Notes under the pieces: generated by a model
Databases searched by the model: none
Told to the model about the DNA's origin: nothing
What the model saw: the letters and a program-made list of their open reading frames with translations, nothing else
Made by a program: the position numbers and the translations under genes
Assembly (NCBI RefSeq): GCF_000003815.2
Contig: NC_049988.1
Location: 14,252,400 to 14,316,399, forward strand
From: Branchiostoma floridae
Lineage: Eukaryota; Chordata; Leptocardii; Amphioxiformes; Branchiostomatidae
Direction of reading: 5' to 3'
Length of the DNA: 64,000 nucleotides
Shown: in pieces, positions 24,273-37,200 of the stretch
How the letters are laid out: each line of letters begins with the position of its first letter
Position numbering within the stretch: position 1 is the stretch's first letter

Positions 24273-25052
24273 GTTGCGACATGTAGGACTGTCTCGTGTG
24301 CAAGATCTACTGTCTATGTGTGGGAGATCTACTGTCACACAGTCACAGTAGTCCTGCTGGCCCGTGTCCCAACACGGGGATTGAACCAACAACTGATAAA
24401 GGCTGTACCATTTGATCGTTTTGATAGTTAACGTACACGCCCATGAAGTAGGGATTGATCGTTTTACCCCTGTGTGGGTTCGAAGAATTATATTCATCAT
24501 CAAAAATTGATCATCAGAATTATATTAGGTGTTCATTAGTTCGTCTGAAAATGTCTGCTGTTGTGGTGCACCAATGTTTATTTAAGTAAAGTCACGGTAG
24601 ATATGCTGTTAACTATAATTGAGTGCTCCCATAATTATTTGATTTACCATGTTTAATGTCTCGTAAACAACAAGACCTATGTGCGTCATTGGAGCCTTGA
24701 CGACAGACCTTTAAATATGACCCCGTCGTTTTCGTTGAAAGTCCATAGGTTTGGTGCAACAAACATGCCCTGTCCGAACTCGTGTCTGCCTAACTTTAAC
24801 ATATGATCATAAATATTTAAGAGAGGCCCAACTGCAACGCACCCATTGCAAGACAGGGAATAGAGGAATGGACTGTGGTTGAAGGTAGCATTTTTCTTCA
24901 TTATAGGAGAGCAACTTTTTCGAATAACTATCAAATGAATATGTTGCAATGTATCACGTATTTGAAACTTTTTTGAAAGCTTTGGTAAGATCTAAATTGC
25001 TGCTGAGTATGCCTGTCGTTTACGGGGTAGTGCATGCCGTTACGTTTTGAGA

Positions 25053-27626
25053 CGGTGTCACAGGGATCCCCCCCCCCCCGTAATATCCCCCTCCCCCGGG
25101 GCGAAATCACTAGAGATCTCGCCCTCCCAGGCTAGTGATCTCGCCCCCTATCTCGCCCCTTTAGCGATCCCCCCCCCCTAAAGAAGGGTTTACATTACAT
25201 TTTAGAAGTTGATCGGTATAAATCACAAAATGCAGCTTCAGAATGATATAAGTGCACATGTTTGATACATAACTCCATCCATAGTATTAATATTAACGTA
25301 ATTACATGGTAATAAGATATATGAACTTGTTTCGGACAAGGAGTGTTGGGTCCCTTGTATTCCCATTATTGCATATACCTGAGTCTCGACATAAGATATA
25401 TTACATTGTATTCACCTGTCTTTAAGCAACCTATATATCTCCAATATGAAGTCTTTACCATAAATTGACCACAAACTAACTATGTAATGTCTTTACTAAT
25501 TATGCAAATAAGGTATTCATTAGAATAACGCAGATTTGGTATATGCACCTGGCCAAGGGGTATCTTCACCTCCAATTTGACTGCTTTTTTTAATAGTATT
25601 TAGAAACTGGTGCATTTAACCGTGTTTCTTAAGACGGATACTACAACAGTACGAAAAAAAATATTTAGATTCATTTGGAACAATGGTCCGGAGAGGGTGA
25701 AGAGAAAGGTACTATACAACTCACATGAATGTGGAGGATTAGGACTTATCAACTTTTATGCTTTTAACGCTTCATTGAAGGCATCATGGGTTCCCAAACT
25801 ATATCTTAATACTCACTGGTTTTGCTCAGAGCTTCTATCAAATATAAACGTTGTCTTTGAAAAGGGGTTATTTCCATTTCTACAAATAGACAATGATGTA
25901 ATGAAAATTGACATGTTTCTTAAGAAAGAGTTCCATTGTGTCAGTGTATTTTTCAGAGATGTTTTATCAGCTTGTCTGGCATTCCAGTTCAAGCCCCCGA
26001 GACTGAACCTCAATCACATGTCCTGTGGTATAATTTCAATTTTAAGATAGATCAAAAACCCTTCTTATGGCAGGATATGCTGGACCATGGTATTTTCTTC
26101 GTTCATGATTTATTAGATGACGATGGGAAAATGTTACCATACAAAGAATTAGTTAAGTTTAATGTAATTATATCAGAATTTGTTTACAACAGATTGATAT
26201 CAGTAGTTTCCCAGTTCTGCAAATCAGAATACAGAAATGTCATTAAGGACTTAGGTAATCCATGTAGACCTACGTCACGAAATTATGAATGGTTAAGAGG
26301 AACCAAAATCAATAAAAAGGTATACAATTTTTTCATGGAAAAAAACAATTTAAATGATTACTAGTATAAAAGAAATATAATGTCATATTGGGAAGATGAT
26401 CTAAATGCAATAATACCATGGAAGAAGGTGTTCCTCTTAACTTACAAAATCACCATAGATCCCCCTACAAGAAGTTTTCAATTAAAATTGCTACACAAAT
26501 TTCTGGCAACAAACAAAATGCTACATATCTGGAAAATAAAAGCCTCTCCAATGTGCTCCCTGTGTGGAGAAGAAGAAGAAACAGCAAAACACCTCTTTTG
26601 GAATTGTACGAAAGTATCCCAATTTTGGAAAAGTGTTCAAAAGTGGTTTAATCACAATACAGGGTTCTATTTAAATGTGAACGATCCATTAAATATTTTG
26701 TTGGGGGATCTAAGGGAAGAAGCACCCGTCATTTGTAACCTCATTGTTTTATTGGGTAAAGTCTACGTACATATTCAAAAATCGCTATTCTTCAGCTATA
26801 TCATTGCACGGTTTTGTCTCTTTTGTCATTTATTTTAGATCAGTAGAAGAAAATGTTGCAAAAAGACAAAATAAGTTAGCCATTCACTGTATAAAGTGAA
26901 AAGAACTAGAAAAGGTATATAGTTAATACTTTTATTAGCATGTTATATATGTATATTATCTGTGTGTGTGTACTCATTCGTTGTTTTGTCTAATGTTTAT
27001 GTATGTCAGACGTTTCATGTACAGTGTCTTTGAATCTTAGATAAAGATTGAAAAAAAAGACTGATACTTTACCAGTGTTTCTGCAGCATTCAGGTATATG
27101 AACTTGCGCGTAGATAGTGTTTATAATAAGAAATTATTATTCACTTGTGTTTTTGTTAGTGCTTTGGAAATGTTTCCAGCACAAGAAAGAAAATACTGTA
27201 ACAAATTGAAAACGTATAGTTCACGTATTCCGTACCATAGACGGTGTTGATTTATACGTTCGCAATAGCACTGTTTTATGCCACATCAGCTGCAAAAAAC
27301 CTGTCTTTCATTTTAATGTCTTGTTTGCACGAACAATATAGTATCGACTTTCGTGGTATGACATCTTACGGAAAATAGGAAATAAGGTGCCATATAGGTA
27401 CCGGGTAACACACCAACTACCGTATGTCACTCCCAGATGCAGTATAGTACCAGGTAGCGCACCTAATATGTAGTAACCAGCTGCCCTCGAGACCCCTCCG
27501 AGAAGTACTTGTAATGTTCTTAGGGGGTGGCGAAAACGCTAAAGGGGAGAAAACGCTAAAGGGGAGAAAACGCTAAAGGCGAGATCGCTGGGGGTTAGGG
27601 GGTGGTCGACAACGCTGTGACACCGG
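25053..27626. mobile_element. C-rich foldback element, copy 2, split by a LINE
   Basis: Ends CGGTGTCACAG and CTGTGACACCGG, with the same CGATCTCGCCC-type units and the same AT-rich middle as copy 1. Without the LINE at 25636-27056 it is about 1.15 kb, the length of copy 1. Confidence 0.85.
25636..27056 (+). mobile_element. 5'-truncated L1-like LINE inside the foldback element
   Basis: Frames in sequence encode KIFRFIWNNGPERVKRKVLY and GGLGLINFYAFNASLKASW, then RSFQLKLLHKFLATNKMLHI and SPMCSLCGEEEETAKHLFWN, the Cys-rich C-terminus of L1/Tx1-type ORF2 proteins. The frame breaks near 26050 and 26363. It ends in ATTGAAAAAAA. AAGAC at 25631-25635 and 27057-27061 is a likely 5-bp target duplication. 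Confidence 0.8.
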
Positions 27627-28069
27627 CGCGTTTGTGCACATATTTTGGCTATAAATGTATGATACTGGTCCATCATATATTGCCTTTCTACACGCTTGAC
27701 ACGTTGTTGTTCACCTTGTAGTGTCTAGTGGCACATAGTTCAGAGAGCTAATTACCAGCTGCCACCAGTTGAACTCGGGAACATCCCTGCTTTATAACAT
27801 GGCTATACTTGATGATAATGGTTGTGTAGTATATATAGGTTAGAGACACCAGGCTACATGCACAATTTCTTTTCATACATATGGTATCTTCATTTGTTTC
27901 TAAGCGCTCCTCCTCTCTTTAAGGATTTCACTGTATACAAATATTGGGGTATTTTGATTCTTTCAGATTAGATAATGTTACCGTCACCCTATCGAGGAAA
28001 ATTCATTTCATTAGCATTGTGCTTTTCAACGACACATAATTTTTTTCCTTTAATCACTACCCATCCAGC

Positions 28070-28252
28070 ATGGCTGACACAGACAGACTCACGGAGGACA
28101 TCATCGACCAAATAAGATACTTCAATCAAGCAATACCTCACTTCACGAAGTACGATCTTTCACTTGAAGGCGTCACTGATATATTCACAGCCAAACTACG
28201 CTTGAGGCAATTTGTTCAGCAAGCAGATGGTACCGAAAGCTCAATACGAGAC
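28070..28252 (+). CDS. Right paralogue exon 1 with start codon
   Basis: 61 codons beginning MADTDRLTEDIIDQIRYFNQ, with FTAKLRLRQF matching the AKLRLR core of the left first exon. Ends CGAGAC|GTAAGT, phase 0, which fits the exon at 45970. The 17.7-kb distance means the link needs transcript evidence. Confidence 0.72.
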
Positions 28253-31200
28253 GTAAGTTGTTTTTTGTTTTGTTTCTAGCATGAAAAGATATGTGAATCA
28301 TCATTTCTTGTCGACCAGAATACCGTTTTCTTGTCTACTGGTTGATATGGTACATGTCTTGGACGATTCTTATGCTTCTTAAAATTCTACTGCTACATTG
28401 GGTTCTTTTATTTCTGTTTATCTATTCTTTGAAGGTTACAGGTTGTTTCGCAACAATGTCAGTTCGCAACCGTCAGTTCGCAACAAGACGAGTCTTTTCG
28501 CAACATGTACAAGGTACAAGTCTTTTCGCAACAAGGTACTAGTCGTTTTGCAACATTTGAATGTTATTAATTTTGATAGCCTTATAGTATTAGAAATCGT
28601 ATACGTATTCCTATCATAATTATACTCCTACCTGTGCACGTATGAAACTGTACCGCCCGGCGCATGAAAATCATCGGGCTGTAAGGAATTCGTGGTGTAT
28701 GTTTGGGTCCACTAGCAGGTTGCTCTGGAAGTGTAAGGGATTTTTTTGTCAAAATTGTCTAAGTATGTTAGGAATACGATTTCTAATACTATTAGGCTAT
28801 CAAGATTAATAACATTCAAATGATGCGAAGCGACTTTACCTTGTTGCGAAGCGACTTGCCTTGTTGCGAACTGACGGTTGCGAACTGACATTGTTGCGAA
28901 ACAACCTGTTACCTCTTTGAAGCGTCAGATGTATTAGATTCATTAGATTCAAATGTGTATCCTTACCCTGTGTGTAAAATCAATATGTAATTTTTGGAGT
29001 TCCTCATTCGTGTAGTACATGTATATCTTTTTTTAAAATTATCATTTGGCGTGTATGAATTTTAGGCTATTCTATGCATACGGATTTTAGGCTATTTCAT
29101 AAAATATCCAAATCTATCAGTTTTGTGTGAGATGTTCATATTCTCACCCGTTTCATACTCTCCCAATGCTCTAAGTGTACATTTGCTTAGTGTAAGGGCT
29201 AGTGGAAGAGCTTCCCAGGAGAACGGTGAGTCATTGGCCTATACACCTTTCTCACGCGGCTGCCATGATAGATCTAAAACGAGTTCAATGTGGCAAACAA
29301 AAGGCTGTCCATCATAATTAGCAGTTCGACCGATGGTAGCCTGCCAATTAGGAAATCGACCAATAAGTGAATGGCTGCAAATTCGTTAAAAATTTGCATT
29401 ATTATGTTTTTATTTTGCATCTCTTAATGGACTATGGGGTCAGCCTACACTACTCTAAATTGCTACATTTTTCGGTGCATAACACTTCTTGTAATATTTA
29501 TTATTCCATCTTATGTCATGAAAATGTGTGTGGTTTGGGGGAAAACTAAATGGGACCTGATTTTAGAAATAAGTTTTGTCTGTTTGCCTCATTGACCTCT
29601 TCTTGGATCTATCATGGCCGCCGCGTGAGAAAGGTGTATAGTGTTCGGTTTGTGAACCTGTGAGGAAGAAATTTGGAAAGGTTGTAGAAGGTTGATTTTG
29701 GTGTAACATTATTTTTATGCTTGTCAGAGTATACGCTCTCCAGGGTAAGGGGAATATGATCAAGGCATGAGACCACAGCGACATGTTCACCTATTTAAAC
29801 AAAAATGGCAATAAAAACGTTATTATCTGAAAATTGGAGATATAGTTTTGGGCGTGTCTGTCTGTATGTGTGTCAGTGTGTGTTTGTGTTTCCGGATATT
29901 TGTGGTCACCGTAACTCAAGAACGTCTGAATGGATTGCCATGATATTTGGTATGTGAGTAGGTGTTGGAAAGACAAATGTCAAGGTCAATTCTGAGCCCC
30001 CTGGTATGTGGCCTTGGTATTGCAGCAGAATTTTTTTTTTTTATCTTTTGACCTGGATATGCTATAGTCTTGATTTTTGGTAGCAGATAGCTTGTGACGT
30101 AAGGAATAGGTGGTGTATGTTTGGTTCCACTAGCTCGTTGTTCTGGAAATGCAGGGGGCGTTTTTCTCAAAATCTTCTAAGAAGGATAAGGGAATGACAA
30201 ATTTAGATGATATTAGTTATGTGTGTAGCTTAGACAGAGATGTACATCAAGTGCAAATTATGCAAACTAGCACTTAATTTGCATAATTAATGAGGGAAAT
30301 TTATATTTGTAATGTTTGCTGTTGTAGGACTCAAATACCTGTCATATTTTGTGGCTGGTAGAACATTGACTGATATCAATTATGCAAGTGCGTCCCTAAT
30401 TTGCATAATTATTGTAAAAGTGCTATAATTTTTCTAAATGGTAAATGATTACACAATCGACATTGTGACCAGTGTAGGTGTGCACATAACCAAGCATAGA
30501 TTATGTAAATGAAATTGAAATCATTTACATAATCACACTATTTCATGGAGATATGAGGTCTCCGAAAACTTGTGGAAATGGAAACGATTGTCTCTTACAG
30601 TCTTACTGGAGGTGAACATTCGACGAACCAAGCTTGAGAAAGAACGGATGGACTAGATGCTTAGTCCTGTGGTTTAGCAGCATTATGTTGGGGATTTTAC
30701 TTTTTCACCTTTTTCATTAGTTAGTTTTTCACCCTCGCACATTAGTTTTGGTGTTTCAAGAGTAATAAAATTAAGGTAGTGTGGCCTTAGTAAAGAAGCT
30801 GAAACCAGAAAACAACAGGAAGCAATCAGATCTCAGCTTAGTCGTGGTTACAACACTTAACCAAAAATCTACCAAACGTAACCAGGGATTGTAACATGGA
30901 CACTTCCTCCATGTTAAGTACCCCTCTGCCCGAGGGCTCTATTTTGAACGCCCTATATAATAAATGGAGAATTGGACATTGCCCTATCCAAATTAAAGAA
31001 CAATAAATCAAGTTGTCTCGAGATGGTTATAAATGAATTGTTAAAATGTCCATCCGAAAGAAACCTCTTTCATATTTATTAAAACCTGTTTACCAAATAC
31101 TTACTACCATAAAGCATTGTTAGCCTCCACCAGGTCTTCCAACGGGGTGCAGGGTACTCTCCAAGCAGAGGTTAGGCTCCCGGGCCCGCTGTTTTTTTTT

Positions 31201-34200
31201 AACGTTTTTTAGTTGTCTGGGAGCGAGGAGTCTTATCATGATTAGCCCTCACCAGGCCTTCCAATGGGGATCGTAGAAATCGGCAAAAAAACCCAGGAAA
31301 TAGGCCAGGGGAGTCAGTCCAAGCTTAGATTCCCCTCTAAGATCCCCGGGCCCCAACTCCCCCAAGCGGAGGTTAGGGCTCCGGCTGTTTTTTAACGTTT
31401 TTTTAGTCGTGCTCGGACTGACTGCCCTGGCCAATTTCCTTTTTTTGCCGATTTCTGCGATCCCCATTGGAAGGCCTGGTGAGGGCTAATTATGATAAGA
31501 CTCCTTGCTCCCAGACAACTATCGGGGGATAACCATAATTAGTTGTCTTGGAAAACTATTCTCATTCATTTTGAATGCCAGTCTCGTTAATGTAGAACAT
31601 TATCATCTCCGTGAAAAATGGAGATATAGTTTTGGGCCGTGTGTCTGCCTGTCTGACTGTTTGTGTTTCTGGATTTTTGTAGTCAGCATAACTCAAGAGC
31701 CTTTAGATGGATACGATGGCACTTAGAAATGTGGTTAGGTGTTGGGAAGACGAAGGTCAAGGTCAATTTTGCCCCCCCCCCTGGTATGTGACCTTGGCAC
31801 TGTCCCAGGATTCTGTTTTTTAGCTGGATATGCTATGGTCTTGATTATTTGGTGGCATATATATTGTGACGTAAGGAATTCGTGGTGTATGTTTGGGTCC
31901 ACTAGCAGGTTGCTCTGGAAGTGTAAGGGATTTTTTTGTCAAAATTGTCTAAGGAGGAAGGGACAACAAATTTACACGATATTTGGTACATAGGTAGCGT
32001 AGACAGAGATGTATATTATAAAGTGCAAGTTATGCAAACAGCACTTAATTTGCATTTTTAATGAGGAAAATCTATATTTGTAGTGTTTTTCATGATAGGA
32101 CTCAAATATCTGTAATATATATAGTTTGTGGAATTTATTTATTTGTTTATAAGTGCATGTGGAATATCAACAGATTCCAATCATGCAAAACAAGTCCTTA
32201 ATTTGCATAATTAATGTAGAAGTGCCAAGATTCTTCTAGGTGAGAAATTTTTGGGCAATCAATATTGTGACCGGCGTTATGTTGTCTCGGAACCCGCAGG
32301 AAAAATATCTACATGGCAGGAATATCCTGTTCACAGTGAAAACAAAAGAATTTCATTATTAGGAACATCCTGTCAATTATTTTTCAGGTTTCGTTTGTCT
32401 TATGTTCACCTCCTCTAAGTGACAATCGTCGCCATTGCAATAATGTTTTGATTGCCAATCTTGTTCGATTTATTTCTTGTCCCGTACATGATACTGTCTT
32501 GACATTTTGGTGGCTGATAGCTTTCGACGTCAAGACAGCCCCAAACATTTAAATTTGGAACTGCAGGGGCGCTTGTCAAGACATTTCAAAGAGAATAACT
32601 GAAGAAAGGAACGACGGATTTCCACAACTTTAGACATGCAGGTAGCATAGGCAAAGATGTTCATAATAATGTACATGTTATGCAAAAGATTACTTAATTT
32701 TCATAATTAATGAAGAAATTGAATAATTTCATTGTTTTCCATAACACATGTAACTTATGAAATGTGGAACATAAACAGGTATCACATATGAGGAACTGAT
32801 TTGCATAATCTATGCAAAAATGGCAAACTGCTTGTGGGACTGTGTGGCGCAGTGGCAGGATGAACGCCTCGTGACCGAGATGTTGCGGGTTCTAATCCAG
32901 CTGCCGTGTTACCGATCTTGTGCCCTTGGGAAAGGCACTTTACACATATTTCCTCACTATACTCAGGTGAAAATGAGTACTAGCTTCGGCTAGGGCCGTC
33001 CCTCGGATAGGACGTTAAATGGAGGTCCCGTGTATGGGGAGAGCCATACCCCAGGCACGTTAAAGGACCCCCACACGTGCGATGGTGCGGTGTGAGATGG
33101 TGCAAACCCTTCTGTCTGGAGTTGGTGATTCACTTCAAATCACCCGGTTGGAGGCCTGGCGAACCTCCATACCGTATCAGCCACTTGGTGATTTACATCA
33201 TTCACCCGGACGGGAGACTTGGCGCATCCCCGTCTCGTATTCAGCTATACGAAAGGGTATGCCACCCCGTAAGGGGCGGTATAACCCCGTCGTGTGTAAA
33301 CATGTGCGAACATGTGTGAACACGTCGACCGATGATGATGATGATGATGGCAAACTACTCAATGATAAATGGTGGGAATATACTTGTGACATGTGTTAAA
33401 CTTAATCAATGAGGAACATCACCATGAATAAGTTATGTTAATTTGGAAGTCATTTGCATAAAATTTACAAAAGCTCTAACTATTCCATGGAGGTATGAGG
33501 TCGCCAAGCTCGAGTCTAGTTCATAAATGAGTTTATAGACGAGTTTAATAATTATGTTTGTAGCCCTCCTACATTACATAATATGAAAGTGCCATGCTTA
33601 GTGTATGCAGATGACCTTGTATTTATCTGTGAAACCCAACGGGGTCTGCAAACATATTTAGATAGACTAGAAACGTGTGCATGGCATTGTAAATCTCATA
33701 TGAAGACAAAAGTTATTGTCTTTAGTAAGGGAGGTAGCCTTCCAAAAGACTGTCATTTTCTGTATAGCAATAGTGTTGTAGAAATTGTGACAGTTTGTTA
33801 TCTGGACAATATAGTAAATTCAGCTGGCACGTTCAAGGCAAACAGCAAAAGAGCCCTCTTTGCAATCAATCAGTCCCTTAACAAAGCCTATGCTACAATC
33901 TCTGTAACGTTAACGTAAGAAACAAAATCTTTAAAGCATATGTGAAACCAATTGTGACCAATTTTAACCACACTATAACAACTGCTGACTTAAACAAGTG
34001 CCCAACCTGCCCATGGCTCGCCCCAGATACTTAGAGAAATCTTACTCATTCTCAACCAAGGTCATTTAACTACCGGAACGAGTGCCAACCGGCATCCCAA
34101 CTTTCACCCGATCGACATGCAACCCAAAACACAGAAAAACCATAGAAACCACACTGAAGGTAACTGTGATCCCAAGTCTCTCAATGGTGCTTATAACATG

Positions 34201-37200
34201 GATTATTTTGTTTCAAAACAAAAATTCCATCTCTCTTAAAATCACTATTTTCCCATCTAAATTCCTGGGAGATTTCAATTGGCAATCGGTTGGGAATCGT
34301 AGTCAGGAGGGACTCTGCATTCCTCGCTAGATGTCGGGATGGTTTGGAATAGGTTAGAAAGCGTTTGGGGTCGGGAGTATCGTTAAGGTATTTCGGTTGG
34401 CTAAATTGGCATTTTGACCTTCCACTGTTTTTTTAATTAATGAATTAAGAAAGAATGGAGCCGTAACGAATGTTGATAGATGGGCATGAAAGAATTCTAC
34501 AGATCGTTAGTAGATATCAGTTTGCGCAACCGTGAGTTTATAGCCTTCATCATTATGCACATGAAAAACATAGTTTCATTGCAGTGGTATGTACCAAGGT
34601 GCTGTATTTTGTCATAGAAAACATAATTTTATGGGCAATAAAACCTGATGACGTCATCAATTTGGCCCCCCAAAAATCAGATTTAGAATTTTTTCATGCC
34701 CATTTATCAATGTTCGTTGCGGCTTAATTCTTTCTTAATTCATCAATGAGGGAACAATGGAAGGTCAAAATGCCAATTTAGCCAACCGAAATACCTCGAG
34801 TCATTTACTGGTCGGGACATATTCGGAACTAGCCTGGGTACCATCCGGAAAGTAGTTCGCTCTGGCGTTCATCATATACTATAAACAGTCGCTTCTCAGC
34901 TGTTCCAGCAGAAGCGAATATGGGAGCGAACTAATATCTGTATGGTACCCAGGCTAATTCGGAATTAACTAAAAGGTAGGCGCGGCCGAAATCTGGCCAG
35001 TCTGCTCCCGACCTATAGCTACCGCCAACCTTAGTCTGCTAGTACAAGTAGTCGGAAGCCATATGTTCAGCTATGTATGACAGGGGCTTTAGATGGAAGA
35101 TAGGTGTGGTGATGGTGATGGTTTAAATTTGGGCCTCCAGGTAGTTGCTGCAAATCTGCAGGGTCGTTACTCTTTTTGTGTTTGCGGTCGAATGTCTACG
35201 AGGAGAACCTCTGGATAGACTGCGATGATATTAGGTGCAATGTCAAGAATAGCTGTTGAACTCGACGATTTCAATGTGTTTTGTCCCTATGGTGATTGAC
35301 CTTGGTACTACAGAAGGGATTCCAGGTTTTGCATTTTTTGTTTTGAATGTGCTATGGTGATGGTTTCTAGGTGGCAGAAAGGTGACTTGACAGAAGGGAG
35401 AAGTGATATAGGTTTGGCCCCTAGCAGGTTGCTGTGGACCTGTGTCGCTTTAAAAAAAACCTTAACCCCCGTAGCTAGCGAGTGGTATCTGGCAGGCACA
35501 CAGATATAACGTTACAGATGTACCTAAGCTTTTATCTATTTGCCATCTTCGTGCAAAATGGAGATCTTGTTTTGGGTATGTCTGTGTGTCTTTGTCTGTG
35601 TGTGTATGCGCGTGTGCGTGTTTCTGTGGCTTTTGATGATTGGTATATTAGTAGACATTGGAAAGACGATGGTCAAGGTCATTTTGGGCCGGCCCCCTGT
35701 CTGTGACCTTGGCACTGATGCACATGTTGAACTTCCTTATTTTAATCTTTTGACCTGGGTGCTATGGTCTTATTTGTTGGTTAAAGATTAATGGTTAATG
35801 TTAGAAAGAAGTGGTAAATGTTTGGGCACCCTAGCAGCTAATGCTCTTGAACTAAACAAGGACGTTATACAACGTCCTTGAACTGAAGGGGCATTTTTGG
35901 CAAATGTTCAAAGGACAATAACTGAACAAAGGAACGACGGATAGTCATGATATTAAGTATGCAGGTAGATTAGACAGAGATGCACATGATGAATGACAAA
36001 TTATGAAAATTGACTCATAATTTGCATATCTAAGGAGGAAAATCTATTTTTGCAGTGTTTCCATTAGGACACAAATACATGTATGGCCACTAAATTTTAT
36101 GGATGACATCCTCTGGAGAACTAATGCCTGGGGGTGAAAAATACAAATCCAGCCAGCAAAGAAATGCTGCTAAACCACAGGACTTAACTTCTATTTCATT
36201 CTTTCTCAGGCCCTTATATACACCATCAGTAAGACTGTAGGGCACAATGATTATCGTTCTTGTTTAAAGAGGGGAACAAGGGCGATGTGGCCCCATGCCA
36301 AGATCCTGTGCCTCCTCATCTTCTTGTATAGAATTTTGATTGACCAGGGATGCCAGTGGGTGACAGTTGAAACACATGAAAATCAATGCGCGCGTGAATG
36401 TCATCCATAAAATTATGTCAGTGTGGCCTAACATATATTATCATATAGCCAGGGGACGTGGACCAATCAGAAGGCCCCATTTTATGTTGGTTATGACGCC
36501 GAAACAGATGGAAAATCATTAACAGCCGTGCATTAATAGTCTCATTAATGCACGGTGTGCATTAATGACTTTTGAAAGTTTGAACCAATCAAAAGGACAG
36601 GCAGAGAGGGACAAGGGACATTGCAGGATGGTGGTGGCTCCTTCTGTTAACATCGATAGCGCGTTTCTTTCTTCAAAGAAAAACTTGACCGTCTCTTTCC
36701 GGTTCGGAGTTTTTTTTTACGATTCGGGCCCGATTTAATTGTCTCTGAGAAAAGCACTATTGCTTCTCAAAACATCGTTTTTCGGACAATTCGATGTTTC
36801 CGATAGAAAAGGGTGCCTTGTCGCTGACCGACAGACTCATTTGACATTTTCTGTAGAAATGTTATTTTTGGTAAAAACCATCAAAAATATAAGCTTTTCA
36901 TCCAAAAATTGCTAATTTGGGGTCATTTTTACAGGCCGCTACACGGTAAAAATGAGTTTTCCTGGGATACCGACTAATATGGCAATGAAGGTCAAGACTT
37001 ATCCGATACGTTTTCCGCAAGCTCCGATGGCGCTAAAACACCCAAAACGCACATAGAACGCATGATCTGGGTAATCAGGCGACGAAACGCTTTACCGAAC
37101 AACAAGTATTTGGAGAAGTATAAAAGATTATACATTGCTAAAGCGGTAGCCGGAAAATCTAGAGCCAAAACTATAGAGACAACCTCTGATTTGCGTCTTA

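Larger units (their letters stand above)
24273..28069. promoter_or_regulatory. Divergent intergenic region between the two paralogues
   Basis: The 3.8 kb between the two start codons must hold both 5' leaders and promoters if the first exons are right. About 2.6 kb of it is a C-rich foldback element with a LINE inside, leaving about 0.8 kb beside the left gene and 0.44 kb beside the right gene. No TATA box or CpG island stands out. Confidence 0.5.

Noticed and set aside
28440-28910. CRISPR-like array (repeated TTCGCAAC with spacers)
   Set aside because: Repeats are 8-10 bp and arranged as inverted arms of a foldback element in a eukaryotic intron; spacers are irregular and no cas gene exists.
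32836-32910. Functional tRNA gene
   Set aside because: A and B boxes are present but the acceptor and anticodon arms do not form, and the sequence runs on into a SINE body with target duplications.
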